DNA of 64,000 nucleotides from Branchinecta lynchi (taxonomy: Eukaryota; Arthropoda; Branchiopoda; Anostraca; Branchinectidae): assembly GCA_023053575.1 (NCBI GenBank), contig JAKZAP010000003.1, positions 10,702,561 through 10,766,560 on the forward strand, written 5' to 3'. Both the position numbers and the translations under genes were made by a program. The notes under the pieces are model-generated. The model was not told the origin of the DNA and ran no database searches. It worked only from the letters and a program-made list of their open reading frames with translations. This document shows positions 1 to 10,893 of the stretch, one piece after another; the first letter of the stretch is position 1, and each line of letters starts with the position of its first letter.

Positions 1-230
1 AAGATTCCTGATTCCTCCTCCCTCCACTCCTCCCCTCCCACACACACACACAGTAGTCGGATCGGGGAAGTGACTATTTCTAAGTTAGTTTGGTCGGGTT
101 CCTGATATGCGTGCCAAGTTTCATCATCCTAGTACTTCCGGAAGTACCCTAAACCGAGAAGAGCGAACCAACAGACCGACCGACCGAAAAGTGATCGGTA
201 TATGGGACCATAATATTTATGATATTTGTA
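1..230 (+). repeat. Family A repeat, 3' end
   Basis: This is the distal part of a family A unit. It carries the modules 'GGATCGGGGAAGTGACTATT', 'CCAAGTTTCATCATCCTAG' and 'GAAGTACCC', then a GACC microsatellite (about 171-187) and 'GTGATCGGTATATGG'. The same modules in the same order recur at 2.0-2.5, 10.2-10.4, 24.0-24.2, 31.0-31.2 and 34.5-34.7 kb. The left end runs off the window. It is non-coding. Confidence 0.8.
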
Positions 231-849
231 ATATTCTTTGATCGCGATAACAGACAAGCTCTTGGGTCTTTGGGTCAAGCGCGAATAGATGGGCATCATG
301 GGGGGGGGGGGGGGCTTAGAAATTCAAGGACCGGTACAGGCAGAATGAAATACTGGATCAAATACTTCTACTAGTTTTTGCCTTGGCCAGCCGTATGTTC
401 ACCTTTACGAGGGAACATAATTACCCAACAATCTGATTAGGGGTGGAGGGTAATACAGCAGACGTCAGTTTTTGTTCTATGAAAAATTCGGTGCAGCGGT
501 GAAATGGGGAATTTGAAAACGAATACAACTGACTGAGGAAACTATGACAAAGCAGAAAAATACCGGAAGACATCACCATTTAACAAGCAGAAACTATAAA
601 ATACACAAACACGATACTTGTATGTTAGATACTCGTAATTATACAAGTAATGACAAGAGCTGCGAGCTCATATGGCGCTTGTTAAGAGTAGGTGGTGCAA
701 GAAAGTAGATGAGACTGTCACAAAATACCCCCTTCAACCACCCTAGGTTCGTACCTAGAAATAGGATATATAGTCTCACTCGAGTCAGAACATTTCCGGC
801 ATCACCTTGGATATCTAGGGCAAATAACCGTTCTAAGCTCCAAGTTTAA
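231..849. other. No gene seen; poly-G tract and short terminal hairpin
   Basis: No coding signal is visible. A run of about 14 G lies near 301-314. At about 655-686 there is 'AAGAGCTGCGAGCTCATATGG', a short palindrome followed by 'CGCTTGTTA', which recurs near 28.78, 31.83, 33.27 kb and, inverted, near 20.8 kb. It looks like a solo end of a family A-type element. Confidence 0.5.
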
Positions 850-2545
850 ATCCACTATTTGACCCCTAGACGTGACTCATTATATCGGTACCCCCCCTCC
901 CTCCAACTCCCCCTGCCGCGTCCAAATCTAGTTCGGACACACAAATGGATCATCTAAAGCATCTTCTGTTACGGCCTATCAAGTTTCACTCGAATCCAAG
1001 TATTTTCCGGGAACCCCTCCCCCCCCCCTGTGGCATACACACACACATCGGGCTCCAGGGAAGATGATCTCAATAATTTCCAAGTTTGATTCAAATCGCT
1101 CCATTCATTTGAACCCTATGCGAGCCACATCATTTCCAGGACTCCCTTTCTAACTCCCCTCACTGTGGCCAAATGGGACGCGGACAGATAAACTTCAGAT
1201 CTCTCACATCGCCTCTTCCCGTCTATCAAATTTGAATCGAACTGGAGCATAGCCTATCTGCAAATTTTCGCTTCCCGCATCATCTTCCTCCTACCGTGAC
1301 CGGGTCCGGTCCGGACGCCAATCTAGGCCGCATAAACTGTCCAACTTGCACCCCCTTCGCCCCATTTCTTTAGTTTGTGTGCACGTCAAAAAGATTCCGG
1401 ACCCCTCCCTCCTCTCTTACCCCTCAGCCATGGTTCCGTTCCGACACATGTTTTGCATACCTAGGTCATTTGTTCTTATCTTATCACCCGTAAAGTTTTA
1501 TTCGGATCGGACCACCAGTTCGTAATCTACGGAAGTCAGTAGTTTCCGGATTCCCCTTCTCCAAACTCCCTCAAAAATGGTCGGATCCAGGAACAGTAGT
1601 CTATTTGGTCGGGTCACTGATATGCCTGCCGAGTTTCACCGTACTTGGCACATCTGGAAGTGTCCTAACTCGTGGTCTCCGGAATTCCCGGAAAACCCCT
1701 CTAACTCCCCCCAAAGAGCCCCGATACGATCTGGTTCTGTCAAGAACGTATCTAGCGCTTATGATGGTTCTTACAACCAAATTCCACCCCAATCTCTCGA
1801 CTCGACTTGAAGTGTTTCACGAGATTTCCGGTTTCCCCCTCTAGCTCCCTCCCCACAAGTACCGGAACCGGTTTGGATTTGACACTGAACATCTAAGGCA
1901 ATGGCTCTTTCCATCCAAACAAAGTTCCATTCAAGTCCGATCACCCGTTCAAAAGTTATGCATTGACACTATATTCCGTATTAACCATCCCTCCACTACC
2001 CTCCACGACCGTCGGATCGGGGAGACGACTATTCTCAAGTCAGTCTCTTCGGGTCCCTGATATGCGTACCATGTTTCATCGTCCTAGTACCGAACTCGCG
2101 GGACAACCGAATCCCCCCCCCCCAGCTCTCCCCACAATGCCCAAATCCGTTCCGGTTATCTCAACGATGTATTTAGGACTTGTGCTTAAACTTCCCATCA
2201 AGTTTCGTGCGATCCCCCACTCTCAGCGTTTCCCAAGATTTCCGGCTCCCACCTCCAACTCCCGCCAAAGTCACAGGATCCGGTCCGGGGTCGCTCGAGA
2301 TACGAGGTCTTTCTAAATATCAAGTTTCATAAAGATCCGATCACCCATTCGAAAGTTATACGTACCTAAATTTTCCGGATTCCCCCTCTCTCGACTTCCC
2401 CCAGATGATTGGATCGAGGACGTGACTATATCCAAGTTAATCTGGTCGGGTCCTTGATATGATGCGAAGTTGTATCGTCTTAGCTTATATGGAGGTGCCC
2501 CAACAAGCCGACAGAAAGTGCGATCGCTATATGGCACTTGGCCGA
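850..2545 (+). repeat. Family A repeat, long tandem copy
   Basis: About 1.7 kb of family A: degenerate units of ~300 bp built from three alternating modules, each containing the word AAGTTTCAT. These are '...TCATCGTCCTAG', '...TCGTGCGATCCC' and '...TCATAAAGATCCGATCACCC'. C-rich stretches (CTCCCTCCACTCCCC) separate them. The copy ends with 'GTGCGATCGCTATATGGCAC'. Open frames here are short, overlap on both strands and follow the repeat period, so they are not genes. Confidence 0.8.
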
Positions 2546-2880
2546 AGATCTTGATAAATGATATCAATAAACCTGTGGGATTTTAAGAAGAATGTTGCAG
2601 AAGCGAACTTAGCAGGGGTTAAAATACATGGTAGTTTTTTCCAGCTGAATTGTAGCTCAGCGTGATTCGATCTGTCAGCGTGATTGTCAACGGTCTGTCC
2701 AGTCAGCCTGCTTGTGCTATCACAGTTCCAAGGTTACCGACACATGGGAACGGTGAATCACCTGCTGGAATCGGGGTAGGCTACAGCAAACTCCATATAT
2801 ATTTTGGAATATTATTGCTGTCCAGCGTTCCTCCAGACTATTACATACAGGGTGGTATTGATACAGGAAATTGTAAATCG
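2546..2880. other. No gene or known repeat seen
   Basis: Sequence of mixed composition between a family A copy and a family E MITE. Short open frames exist but show no domain, splice context or similarity I recognise. Confidence 0.4.
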
Positions 2881-3045
2881 CGAGGGTTTACCCACTCCAT
2901 TGCACTTGGTGTGTGCCGGGCATAAAGTAGGCAATTCATCTTTTACCGCTTCTAAATATGCATATTTCAATGTTCCAACGCGTGGCCATCGATGCCGTCA
3001 CCTGGCCCTTGATGTACACCAGAATCGATAGTGGGCATCCCCTCA
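2881..3045. mobile_element. Family E hAT-like MITE, copy 1
   Basis: A 165-bp element with inverted ends CGAGGGTTTACCCACTC and (reverse complement of the right end) TGAGGGGATGCCCACTA. It is flanked on both sides by the perfect 8-bp direct repeat GTAAATCG (2873-2880 and 3046-3053). An 8-bp target duplication with short inverted ends is the hAT signature. The interior (about 2930-3000) matches, in inverse orientation, the family E copy at 59.2-59.4 kb. It has no coding capacity. Confidence 0.8.
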
Positions 3046-3053
3046 GTAAATCG

Positions 3054-4430
3054 ATGCAGCGAAGGAGGCACGAAAGGGGCGCGCAGTGTTAGAAATCTAC
3101 ACTGGTTCCACTGCCGGACCTGTGTCTAATTGCTACTCTAAAAACGACAGCAAACTTTTCCGAAATTCATCAAATATAGATTCTTCATTCGCTGCTGCTT
3201 CCTACCACCGTCCAATGAAAACGGTGCCTCCAGCATTCCTACAATGTAATCTTACACGCTCGGGATACCAGGGAGAATTAATTTCAGCATTTCGTGGTAG
3301 CCTGGCAAAAACAAACAGAATTTAGGGAGCGGAATGAATGAGTGGGGGACTTTGATCACGCAGTTTCATAGTTGTGGTTACAACGGCTCCGAAACGCATC
3401 AGGAAAGTTGCAGACAAACACTTTTCTTTTAGTTCCCAGCTACTTCCAAGATTGCTGACCTACTCGTCTGGGGCTTTAAGTCTTCCTAAAATACCCCCCC
3501 CCCCCCCCGAGGTTAATGGCCTGTAAAGGGATGAAAGAGGAATACTTGAGTGGAAAGTTAAGATTCAGATCCAAATTAAAGGAAGAATATCCAACGTACA
3601 GAGTAGTACTTAAAGGCCTATAATACCAATGTAACCTACTTCCGTAATGGCTCCATCCGTAAACCATATAGAGACCCGATTTTCATACTGTGTATTCAAA
3701 CCCCCTGACGACGCCACACTGACTTTTACGCTTTTTTTTTTTTTTCGATGCATATCACATTCCCGAAGATTGTTTGCAAGAAGCTTTCATCAGAAAACTG
3801 TTTACGTGAAGTTTTTCGTGTATTACAAGAAGTTAACGGGCCTGAACAAGTGCTTAAAACAGCCAAAGCCGTGGGTGATTTGTGAAAATCAGGGCTTTGT
3901 TTGAAGTATTCGGCTATCTTAACAAGTTGGACAATAAACAGTAAATTATGCGAGGTGTCCCAGAAAGGCCGTGTTAAAACCTGAACTCTTTAATCCTAAT
4001 ACAAATCTCGGGCCTCTGCATCATACAAACCCAACCTGTGCTGTTGCTCATCTTCAAGAGAAGGCAAGAACCCAAGCAGCAAACATTCCTATCCTACACA
4101 CTACCAGTAAGGCAGATAATCAAAGATGATATTCTAGTGATCTAGAATGACTGGCTAGTTGTCATAAAGGGTCGATTCAGTTCTATTGGCTGATGTCAGA
4201 AATGTGCAGAAAGAAAAGATACTAGTAGCCTAGTTTAACAGTAGCGACTGTTAAAGGAGTTATATCATAAGCATTCTAGTACTTGCAACGTCTAGACCCC
4301 CCCCCCCCACCCAAGACCCAAGATGGAATCACGACTCTATCCGAGGGCTGAGTCATCTAGTGGCGCGGGTCGGAAGCACCCGACATGGGGAGGCTGGGAT
4401 CATAGATGGACTACGGATATAACAAAATGT
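3054..4430. other. No gene seen; poly-C tracts and a shared 35-bp word
   Basis: No coding or splice-supported exon is visible. There are C runs near 3493-3508 and 4299-4309. Positions 4264-4298 are identical to 17551-17585 (begins ATCATAAGCATTCTAGTACT), which suggests a small dispersed repeat of unknown type. The open frames at 3086-3325 and 3647-3904 are unremarkable. Confidence 0.4.
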
Positions 4431-4645
4431 TTTATTTCAGCAGGCATATGGAAAATGTATAGAAAAATCAAACTAATTATTTGCATTAGCGATTTCTTTT
4501 AGTCTTTTGTTTTCTGTTCCAAAGAAGGAAGGATGCAAGCTAGATCACAACAAACAAACGCCGTAAATTACACTAAATTCGTCATAGCGATTTTTTGAAG
4601 ATTCTGAAACTGAGCTAAATAATATTCTGCTTCCGAGATGAAGAA

Positions 4646-5576
4646 ATGTCAAACTATCCGATGATTTCTACTTCCGACGTAAGTAAACGTCCACATGTTT
4701 TTGACAATATAACGCATTCTCAGGCCCTATTTTCTCTCATTTCTTCTGGCGCGAATCTGACTGTTGTCTGTCTGTTAAAATTTTGGTATTATCATTCTTC
4801 AGTAATGTACAAATGGCAAGTTAACTTGTCGGAGATTATTCCTGCCCGAACTGATGTTCGCCAAGTGGGCGTCTTATCTCCCTACATCTTTAAATCGGCC
4901 ATATCTTCATGTCTCGATTCTTTGCATCCTGCTTACTTTTATGAAGACCATGCCTTCAGCTACATAGCCAACACGGACGACTTGCTCTTAGTAAGCCGTA
5001 GCCGATCCACACTCACAAAAAATGTAAGTAAGCTGTCGTCGGAACTTCTCAAAATTGGCCTTGAAGTTAACCTGTCAAAATGTGAGTACCTGCAATTCAA
5101 CCCTTCGTCAAATGGTACGAATGTATCCCAAGCTTCTATCTCTCTTGGATCGTTCATCGTCAAATCAACAGACTCTCTACGGTGGCATAACATTCAAATC
5201 TTCGTTGTCAAAATTTTGCACTTCGATTGTTCAAAAAGTTTATAAATCAATCAGTAGCTACTATGGGCGCATCGTCCCCAACCGAGGGTGCTATAATCGT
5301 AAAGCTTTGGGAAATTTGTACAGCAACTTCTACGCTCCTTCTATACTATTTCGTTCTGGGGCACTTATATTCTGCGAAAGATCATATTATTTTAGATATG
5401 CAAAGCACCTGCTCCGCTTGTCAAAATTATGTCATAGCCATACATTGACGGAGAAGTTCAAAATTCAAGATGCAAGTGTTACCGTTTTGGATGTTTCCTC
5501 ATCGCTTTCAAAAATCATATACAACAGGGACCAACCAGCGCACGACATCAGCCACTGCTTCCTGACCGAAGATTGA
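4646..5576 (+). pseudogene. Non-LTR retrotransposon reverse transcriptase fragment, frameshifted
   Basis: This is a decayed LINE-type reverse transcriptase (RNA-templated DNA synthesis during retrotransposition). The first frame (4646-5245) shows RT motifs in order: DVSKRPHVFDN (motif A, normally D-x-SK-x-FDN with no insertion), RQVGVLSPYIF (motif B, the usual G now V), NTDDLLLVSRS (motif C, YADD changed to NTDD) and GLEVNLSKCEYLQF (motif D). The frame then breaks near 5183. A +1 frame continues to 5576 with GGITFKSSLSK, IVPNRGCYNRKALGNLYSNF and a thumb/C-terminal region. The loss of the YADD tyrosine and the frameshift make it inactive. The N-terminal part and any endonuclease are missing (5' truncation, usual for LINEs). 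The clade cannot be named with confidence. Confidence 0.8.
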
Positions 5577-5690
5577 AACTAAGTGTCTTTTTCTGTGTGT
5601 TTATGTGTTTTGTTTATTTTCTTCATTTACTCCGCTTTTTCAAAATGGAGGGTCATAAATAAATTATTTACTTACTTACGTACATGGTGA
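5577..5690 (+). mobile_element. 3' UTR and tail of the LINE fragment
   Basis: After the stop of the RT frame comes a short U-rich 3' UTR, then 'GGAGGGTCATAAATAAATT' and a (TTAC)n-like tail near 5668-5682. A simple-repeat tail right after the RT frame is typical of a LINE 3' end and marks the right boundary of the insertion. Confidence 0.55.
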
Positions 5691-7079
5691 TATACTTAGT
5701 TGTTTTAATCCTTGTACACGCCACTCGATCTTCTCAAAGGTTTTAGTAACTCCTTAGACTTCCGCCGGGAGATCAGTGAATAGTTAATTAGCAATGGCGA
5801 CCTGGCTTTCAAGAGTGAATTGTGCTCAAGTAATGTGTGATAACATTTGCTACCGTGAAGATATTGAAGAAAACAAAGGTAGCAGTGTGTCCGTAAAAAT
5901 CCAACCCATCGAAAAATTATAGTGTCTCCCACCTTCTCGGCCCACATGAATCAAAGACTTTATTGGTTAACCAAGAACAAATAAGCAAAAGGATCTCCGT
6001 CTCCAAATCTCTGTCTGTAACATGGCTATGCGGAGTCGAATAGATTCCCGATGCCCTGCCCGATACAAATGAGCGGAAGATGGGAGCTACTCAGAACATC
6101 ACAATCATAACCTCTACAAACAGCTCATCGCAGTAGAGAAAAGTCGAGAGTAACCGACTATTGTTTTTTAACATTGTGGCATCACTGCAGGGGCGGTTCA
6201 TACACACCTGCTACGGTCGTTTCCTCTCAATGCGCATCGGCTAAGAGGGAAGTAGACGGGCGTGAAATGAAAGCTCAGCAAGTAGGTCCAGTTCTGCTCA
6301 GTATTGCCGGGGTATCCATAGTCGATGCACGGGACCACAGACGGATGTTATTGGCTTGTTTGTTCATGCTTAAACGAATGGCGTACATAGCTCACGTTAC
6401 GCTAGTTATTTTTCAGCCATTCTTGGCTTCTTCTTCAGGTTCCAGCTAGGGGTTATTTTCGCGTGAATGGCTGTTGAGCTCGACAGAAGATATCATCCAG
6501 GCGACGGGTTTGAGACAGAGGAAGATGCCACTTTCCTCTCCCCGTTCAACAGAGCTTGAGGAGCGTCGCTGAAGATAATTTCGTAAACCAAATTGGCCTG
6601 ACATATCACAAAGAAACAAACCCCATTTTCGTTGGTTTCTTCGTTGATTTTTTGTGAGCGTCGCTGAACGGGAGAGACTTATGCAGCTGGATGGTGAATC
6701 CGCCCATTCAGCTATTCATGCAAGAAGAACCATCGAGCTACATGGCATCAACGCAAAACAAGACCAAAGGTTCGATGGCATCCGAAAGGGGAATATTTGT
6801 CGATCTTTTTCACACAAATAATCAGGTCTTGCGGATGTTCAGTCTTTGACGAACAAGTGCACATATGATATCATTCTAACAGACGACTGAACAAGACTCA
6901 TTAATCATACTTTCCATCTAAAAGCATATCGAACAATCAGGCTCATTCGAAAAAACGACTAGATTCCGACAGAACTATCCCTCCCGAGTCGAGAATATAC
7001 AGTATTTCACCGAGTTTTTTCGGATAGGCTACACTTACGTCCTCCAACAAAATGTTATCGACATCGGAGATTTATTTTA
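5691..7079. other. No gene seen
   Basis: Mixed-composition sequence without recognisable exons. A possible element end, CAGGGGCGGTTCATAC, lies near 6188, but I found no partner end. Two related phrases, GAGCGTCGCTGAAG (about 6560) and GAGCGTCGCTGAACGG (about 6657), flank about 95 bp. The frame at 6174-6449 has no identifiable domain. Confidence 0.35.
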
Positions 7080-8248
7080 CTTCTTCAAAATTTCCAAATT
7101 TGGCCGGACTCCAGTCAAACTACTTGTTGCCCCTCTGTCTGTCTGTCTGTCTGTGAGCACGATAACTCTCGAGGGAATGAGATATTTTGATGAAACTTGG
7201 TGGGAGTATCCTTTGTGGCAAGGTAGATCTGTAGATCTACATTTAGGGGTGGGTGAGGGGGTTCGAATTAAGGAACAAAAACAAATATTTTTAAAAGGCT
7301 AATGAGATAGTCAATTACGGGGTAATAAGAAATTCTGAACAAGAATATGAAAACCATTTTCTCGCCGGGCAAGTAGTTCGCCCGGAATCCGGCGAAAACT
7401 GGAAAGTTTGTTAAAAGTAAAAGTTTTATTTGAAGTTGATTAGATGTTCGATTTAGGGATAAGAAGGCGTGCCGAATGCTTATGTGAAAGTCATTTTCTA
7501 CGCGGACAAGTAGTTCGCCCGGAATCCAGCCCAAACCGGAAAAATTATTAAAAGCAAAAGCTGTATTTGATTAGATGTCCAATTTAGGGATAAGAAGAGG
7601 TGCTGAATCCGTATATCACAATCATTTTTTAGCAGGACATATAGTTCGTCCGGAATCCGGCTAAAACCTCAAAATTTATTATAAACTAAATCTTCATCTG
7701 AAGTGAATTGGATGTTGGATATAGTGATAAGGAGATACACTGAATTCGTTTTTTAGCTTTATTTTTCGCCGACAAGTGTCCGTCTGTCTGTGAGCACGAT
7801 CACTCTCGAAGGGAATGAGATATTTGGGTGAAATTTGGTGTGAGGATTCTTGGGTCAAGGGACAGGTCGAGTTCATAGATGGGTTCTGTAGCTCCAGAAC
7901 GTCCGATATCCAAGCTGGATGTCAACTCAGTTTACTGGGGCCCTTAACTGGCCTTACTGATTTTATCGGACGCACTGCCAGACCCCTATTTGGTTTCCTG
8001 GTTCGCCCCCCCCCCCCACCCTCGTCAAAATAGATATGTCTTATAGGGTTGAACACACATGCTGAATCCATATCTGAACTTGGTTTTCTCAGATGATTGG
8101 CTATTTGGCTTTAATCTGTTTCTAAATTTTAATAGTAAAATATTCAAAGCGTGTGGCGAAGACTGGATCTGGCAAAGACAAAACCCAATTTTCTGTATCG
8201 AATATTATATTTGTGGGATCCCATCGAACCTTTGGTCTTGTTTTAAAT
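7080..8248 (+). mobile_element. Family B (pearl/HINE-like) element, rearranged copy
   Basis: A composite of two family B pieces. It starts in a core repeat, followed by a GTCTGTCTGTCT microsatellite (about 7134-7154) and the conserved 'GCACGATAACTCTCG' and 'TTTTGATGAAACTTGGTG' blocks. Then come about four diverged ~130-bp core units ('CAAGTAGTTCGCCCGGAATC'), a second microsatellite block (about 7783-7800), and the distal end 'GTGGGATCCCATCGAACC' near 8216. Non-coding. Confidence 0.75.
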
Positions 8249-8884
8249 GACGCAAGGGAGCTACTACCTCTCAGCTCTTCTGGGATCATGTCCATGTTAG
8301 CACATGTTATATTTGGAGCATATGTATATATGGAATACTTTAGAGGTATGCTGATTTGAACACTTGTCAAACTGTTTCACTACGATTGCTCTCTAACTTG
8401 CTTAGAAAACAGTCAATAAAAAAGGAAAAATAACAAACTTGAAAATAGCTAATAGCCAACTATTTCAGGGCCTAGCAAGCTTAGAGTAGAAATTAAATTA
8501 GATTTTATTCTGAATTTACAAATGTGGTTCTTTTTGGGATCCCAAAACGAAGTGGAGGGATACCCAGGGGCGTCACTATGAGGGGAATCCCCCCCCCCCC
8601 CTCCCAAAGGTCTTGAGAAAGTACTTTCGTCGGGCGAAGCCCGCGAAAGTTCACCTGTTTGTCGGAGCGAAGCGCCGGCAAACACAGAAGAAGAACAAAT
8701 GTTGCATGCTTTTGTCAGGCGTCGGTCGACTCGTCGGCACATCGGGTTCTTTTTATACGCAAGAAATGAAATCCTGCAAACGTTTGTCGGGCAAAACACT
8801 GAAGAAATCAAATTCTGCATGCTTTTGTCATGCCTCGGTGGTCTCGTCAGCACATCGCGTTCTTTTTATACATAAGAAATCCAG

Positions 8885-9800
8885 AAGTTTTCCGGCCCCC
8901 CCCCCCCATCCCCCACAGGTATCGGACACGACCCGGACTTGACACTGAGCATTGCATCCGAGGCGATAGCTCTTTACAAAAGACAAGTTTCATTCAAATC
9001 CGATCACCCGTTCAAAGTTATGCACGCCACTAGATTCCGGACTTCCCATCCATCCACTCCCCCCACGATGGTCGGATCGGGCGGCTGTTCTCAAGTCAAT
9101 CTGTTCGGATCCCTGACATACCTGCCAAGTTGCATCGCCCTAGCACATCAGGAAGTAGGCCGAACTCAACGGGTCGCTAGAAATCCGGACCCCCACCTCA
9201 GCACCCCCACAGTGCCCGGATCCGGTCCGGTTACGTCAATGGCGTATCTAGGACTTGTGCTTGTTCTTCCCACCAAGTTCCATCCCGATCCCTCCATTCT
9301 AAGCGTTTCTCAAGATTTCCGGTTCCCTCCTCCAACTCCCCCCAGTGTCGTCGGATCCCGTCCGGATTTAAAGTGGGACGTCTGAGACACGATTCATCCT
9401 AAATATCAACTTTCATTAAGATCTGATCACTCGTTCGTAAGTTAAAAATACCTCAAATTTTGGCTTCCCCCTCCCTCCACTCCCCGCCAGATGGTCGGAT
9501 CAGGTGTGACTATTTCCTATTTAATCTGGTCAGGTCCCTAACATGCCTGCCAATTTTCATGGTCCCAGCACATCAGGAAGCACCGAACTCGCGGGATCAC
9601 TACAAATTCGGACTTCTCCCCCCCCCCCAACTACCCCAAAGTGAGCGGATCCGTTCCGGTTACATCAGTCACGTATCTAGGACCCCGGTTTACCCCTCCA
9701 ACTCCCCCCATTTTCGCCGGATCCGGTCTGGATTTAAAACGGAGCGTCTGAGACACGAGGTCCTTCCATATATCAAGAATCGTAAGCTAAAAATATCTAA
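8885..9800 (+). repeat. Family A repeat inside the hAT-like element
   Basis: About three family A modules with poly-C tracts, very similar to 33.4-34.4 kb (for example GATCCCTGACATACCTGC and GGACTTGTGCTTGTTCTTCC occur in both). It either was carried as cargo or inserted before the hAT-like element moved. Confidence 0.75.
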
Positions 9801-10075
9801 TAAAGTAATAGACACAGGCGAGTACTCATAATAGAACGTAGAACGAGGTCATTAATAAAATAATATTTAAGTTTTCAGCCCCTTATTAATAGAAAAAACA
9901 TGACCAAAATGCAGAAAAAACCCTTTCCTGCCCCAATCGTGCAGCAAAAACAGCGTCGGTGTCAAAAATTAAATCTCAGGACTGTTTTTTTCATTATAGT
10001 AGTATTTGAAGATAATTTACTTTAATAAGATATTTATAGTCGGTAGAAGCTTCAGTTATTTAGTACAGGTTTGTT

Positions 10076-10200
10076 TCCTTCTCCGAAGTCGAACCAGAGG
10101 ATTGACAGCCTGACGAGGACCTTTGCCAAGAAGGGCCGAAAATATCGCTAATGAAGAATCATAGCTGACGTATCCGTTGTAAACATTGTTTGAATAAATC
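10076..10200 (+). mobile_element. Family G fragment with degenerate hammerhead-like core
   Basis: One arm of a family G element: 'CCGAAGTCGAACCAGAGG', ACAGC, CTGACGA at 10110-10116, a stem-II-like stretch, then GAAAA (one extra A) and TATCGC, AGCTGACGTATCCG and 'ACATTGTTTGAATAAA'. The extra A after GAAA would disrupt stem III of a hammerhead. No inverted partner arm is present. Confidence 0.6.
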
Positions 10201-10202
10201 TC

Positions 10203-10425
10203 GTTTTTCCGGATTCCCCCTCCCTCCACTCCCCACCAGATGGTCGGATCGGGGAAGCGACTATTATTAATTTAATCTGATCCAGTCCCTGATATGCCTG
10301 CCAAGTTTCATCGTCCTAGCTTATCTGGAAGTGCCCGAACTAGCAAAACCGGGACCGACTGACGGACAGAAATTACAATCGCTATATGGCACTTGGCCGA
10401 CGGGCAAGTGCCATAAGAATTTCGC
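10203..10425 (+). repeat. Family A distal end with terminal hairpin
   Basis: CTCCCTCCACTCCCC, GTCGGATCGGGGAAG and AAGTTTCATCGTCCTAG, a GACTGACGGACAG microsatellite, then TATGGCACTTGGCCG and GGGCAAGTGCCATA. The last two form an 8-10 bp stem, a terminal hairpin also seen at 34.64 kb. Confidence 0.75.
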
Positions 10426-10430
10426 CTGAG

Positions 10431-10893
10431 GCGCTTGGTTTAACTTATCTTAGTGCAGTCGTCGGAAGCTTCGATTTAAGAAAGCTAAAATGGAAAGCCC
10501 AATATATGAACTTTAATATACCAAAGGAATAATCTCAACTGATGTATTACAGTTAGTTTACACAAAAGTTTTGCCTGCTCCGCATTTTGTAGATTGTTTA
10601 TTTGGAAGAACGGTATTTCATTTTCATTTAGTTGGCGTTTTAGGATTGAAATTCGTGGGGGTCTGAAACACGTTAAAAGCTAGAACTTGTATGGTCCGTA
10701 TAGCTAAATTATTCCGGAAAAAAAGCAGATTTAAAAACGAATGCGGCGCTTAGTTTACTAGTTCTTGATCCAGTCGTTGGAACCTTCGCTTTTTAGCGAA
10801 AGCTAAAATTAAAAGCCAAATATGGGAGCTTGAAATACGAAATTACATCAGAGGAATAATCTCAACTGATGCATTACAGTTAGTTTTAGCCCG
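10431..10893. repeat. Diverged tandem pair inside the hAT-like element
   Basis: Two related segments (about 10431-10565 and 10744-10893, period ~313 bp) share GCGCTT(G/A)GTTTA, CCAGTCGT(C/T)GGAA-like text, AGCTAAAAT, GGAATAATCTCAACTGATG and ATTACAGTTAGTTT. They are subterminal repeats of the element, not coding. Confidence 0.55.

Noticed and set aside
1577..2567. Overlapping ORFs on both strands in family A
   Set aside because: They track repeat units, overlap in several frames and recur wherever family A occurs.
6188..6203. hAT element starting CAGGGGCGGTTC
   Set aside because: No inverted partner or 8-bp duplication could be located.
10110..10155. Active hammerhead at 10.1 kb
   Set aside because: An extra A in GAAAA and loss of the partner sequence break the core.
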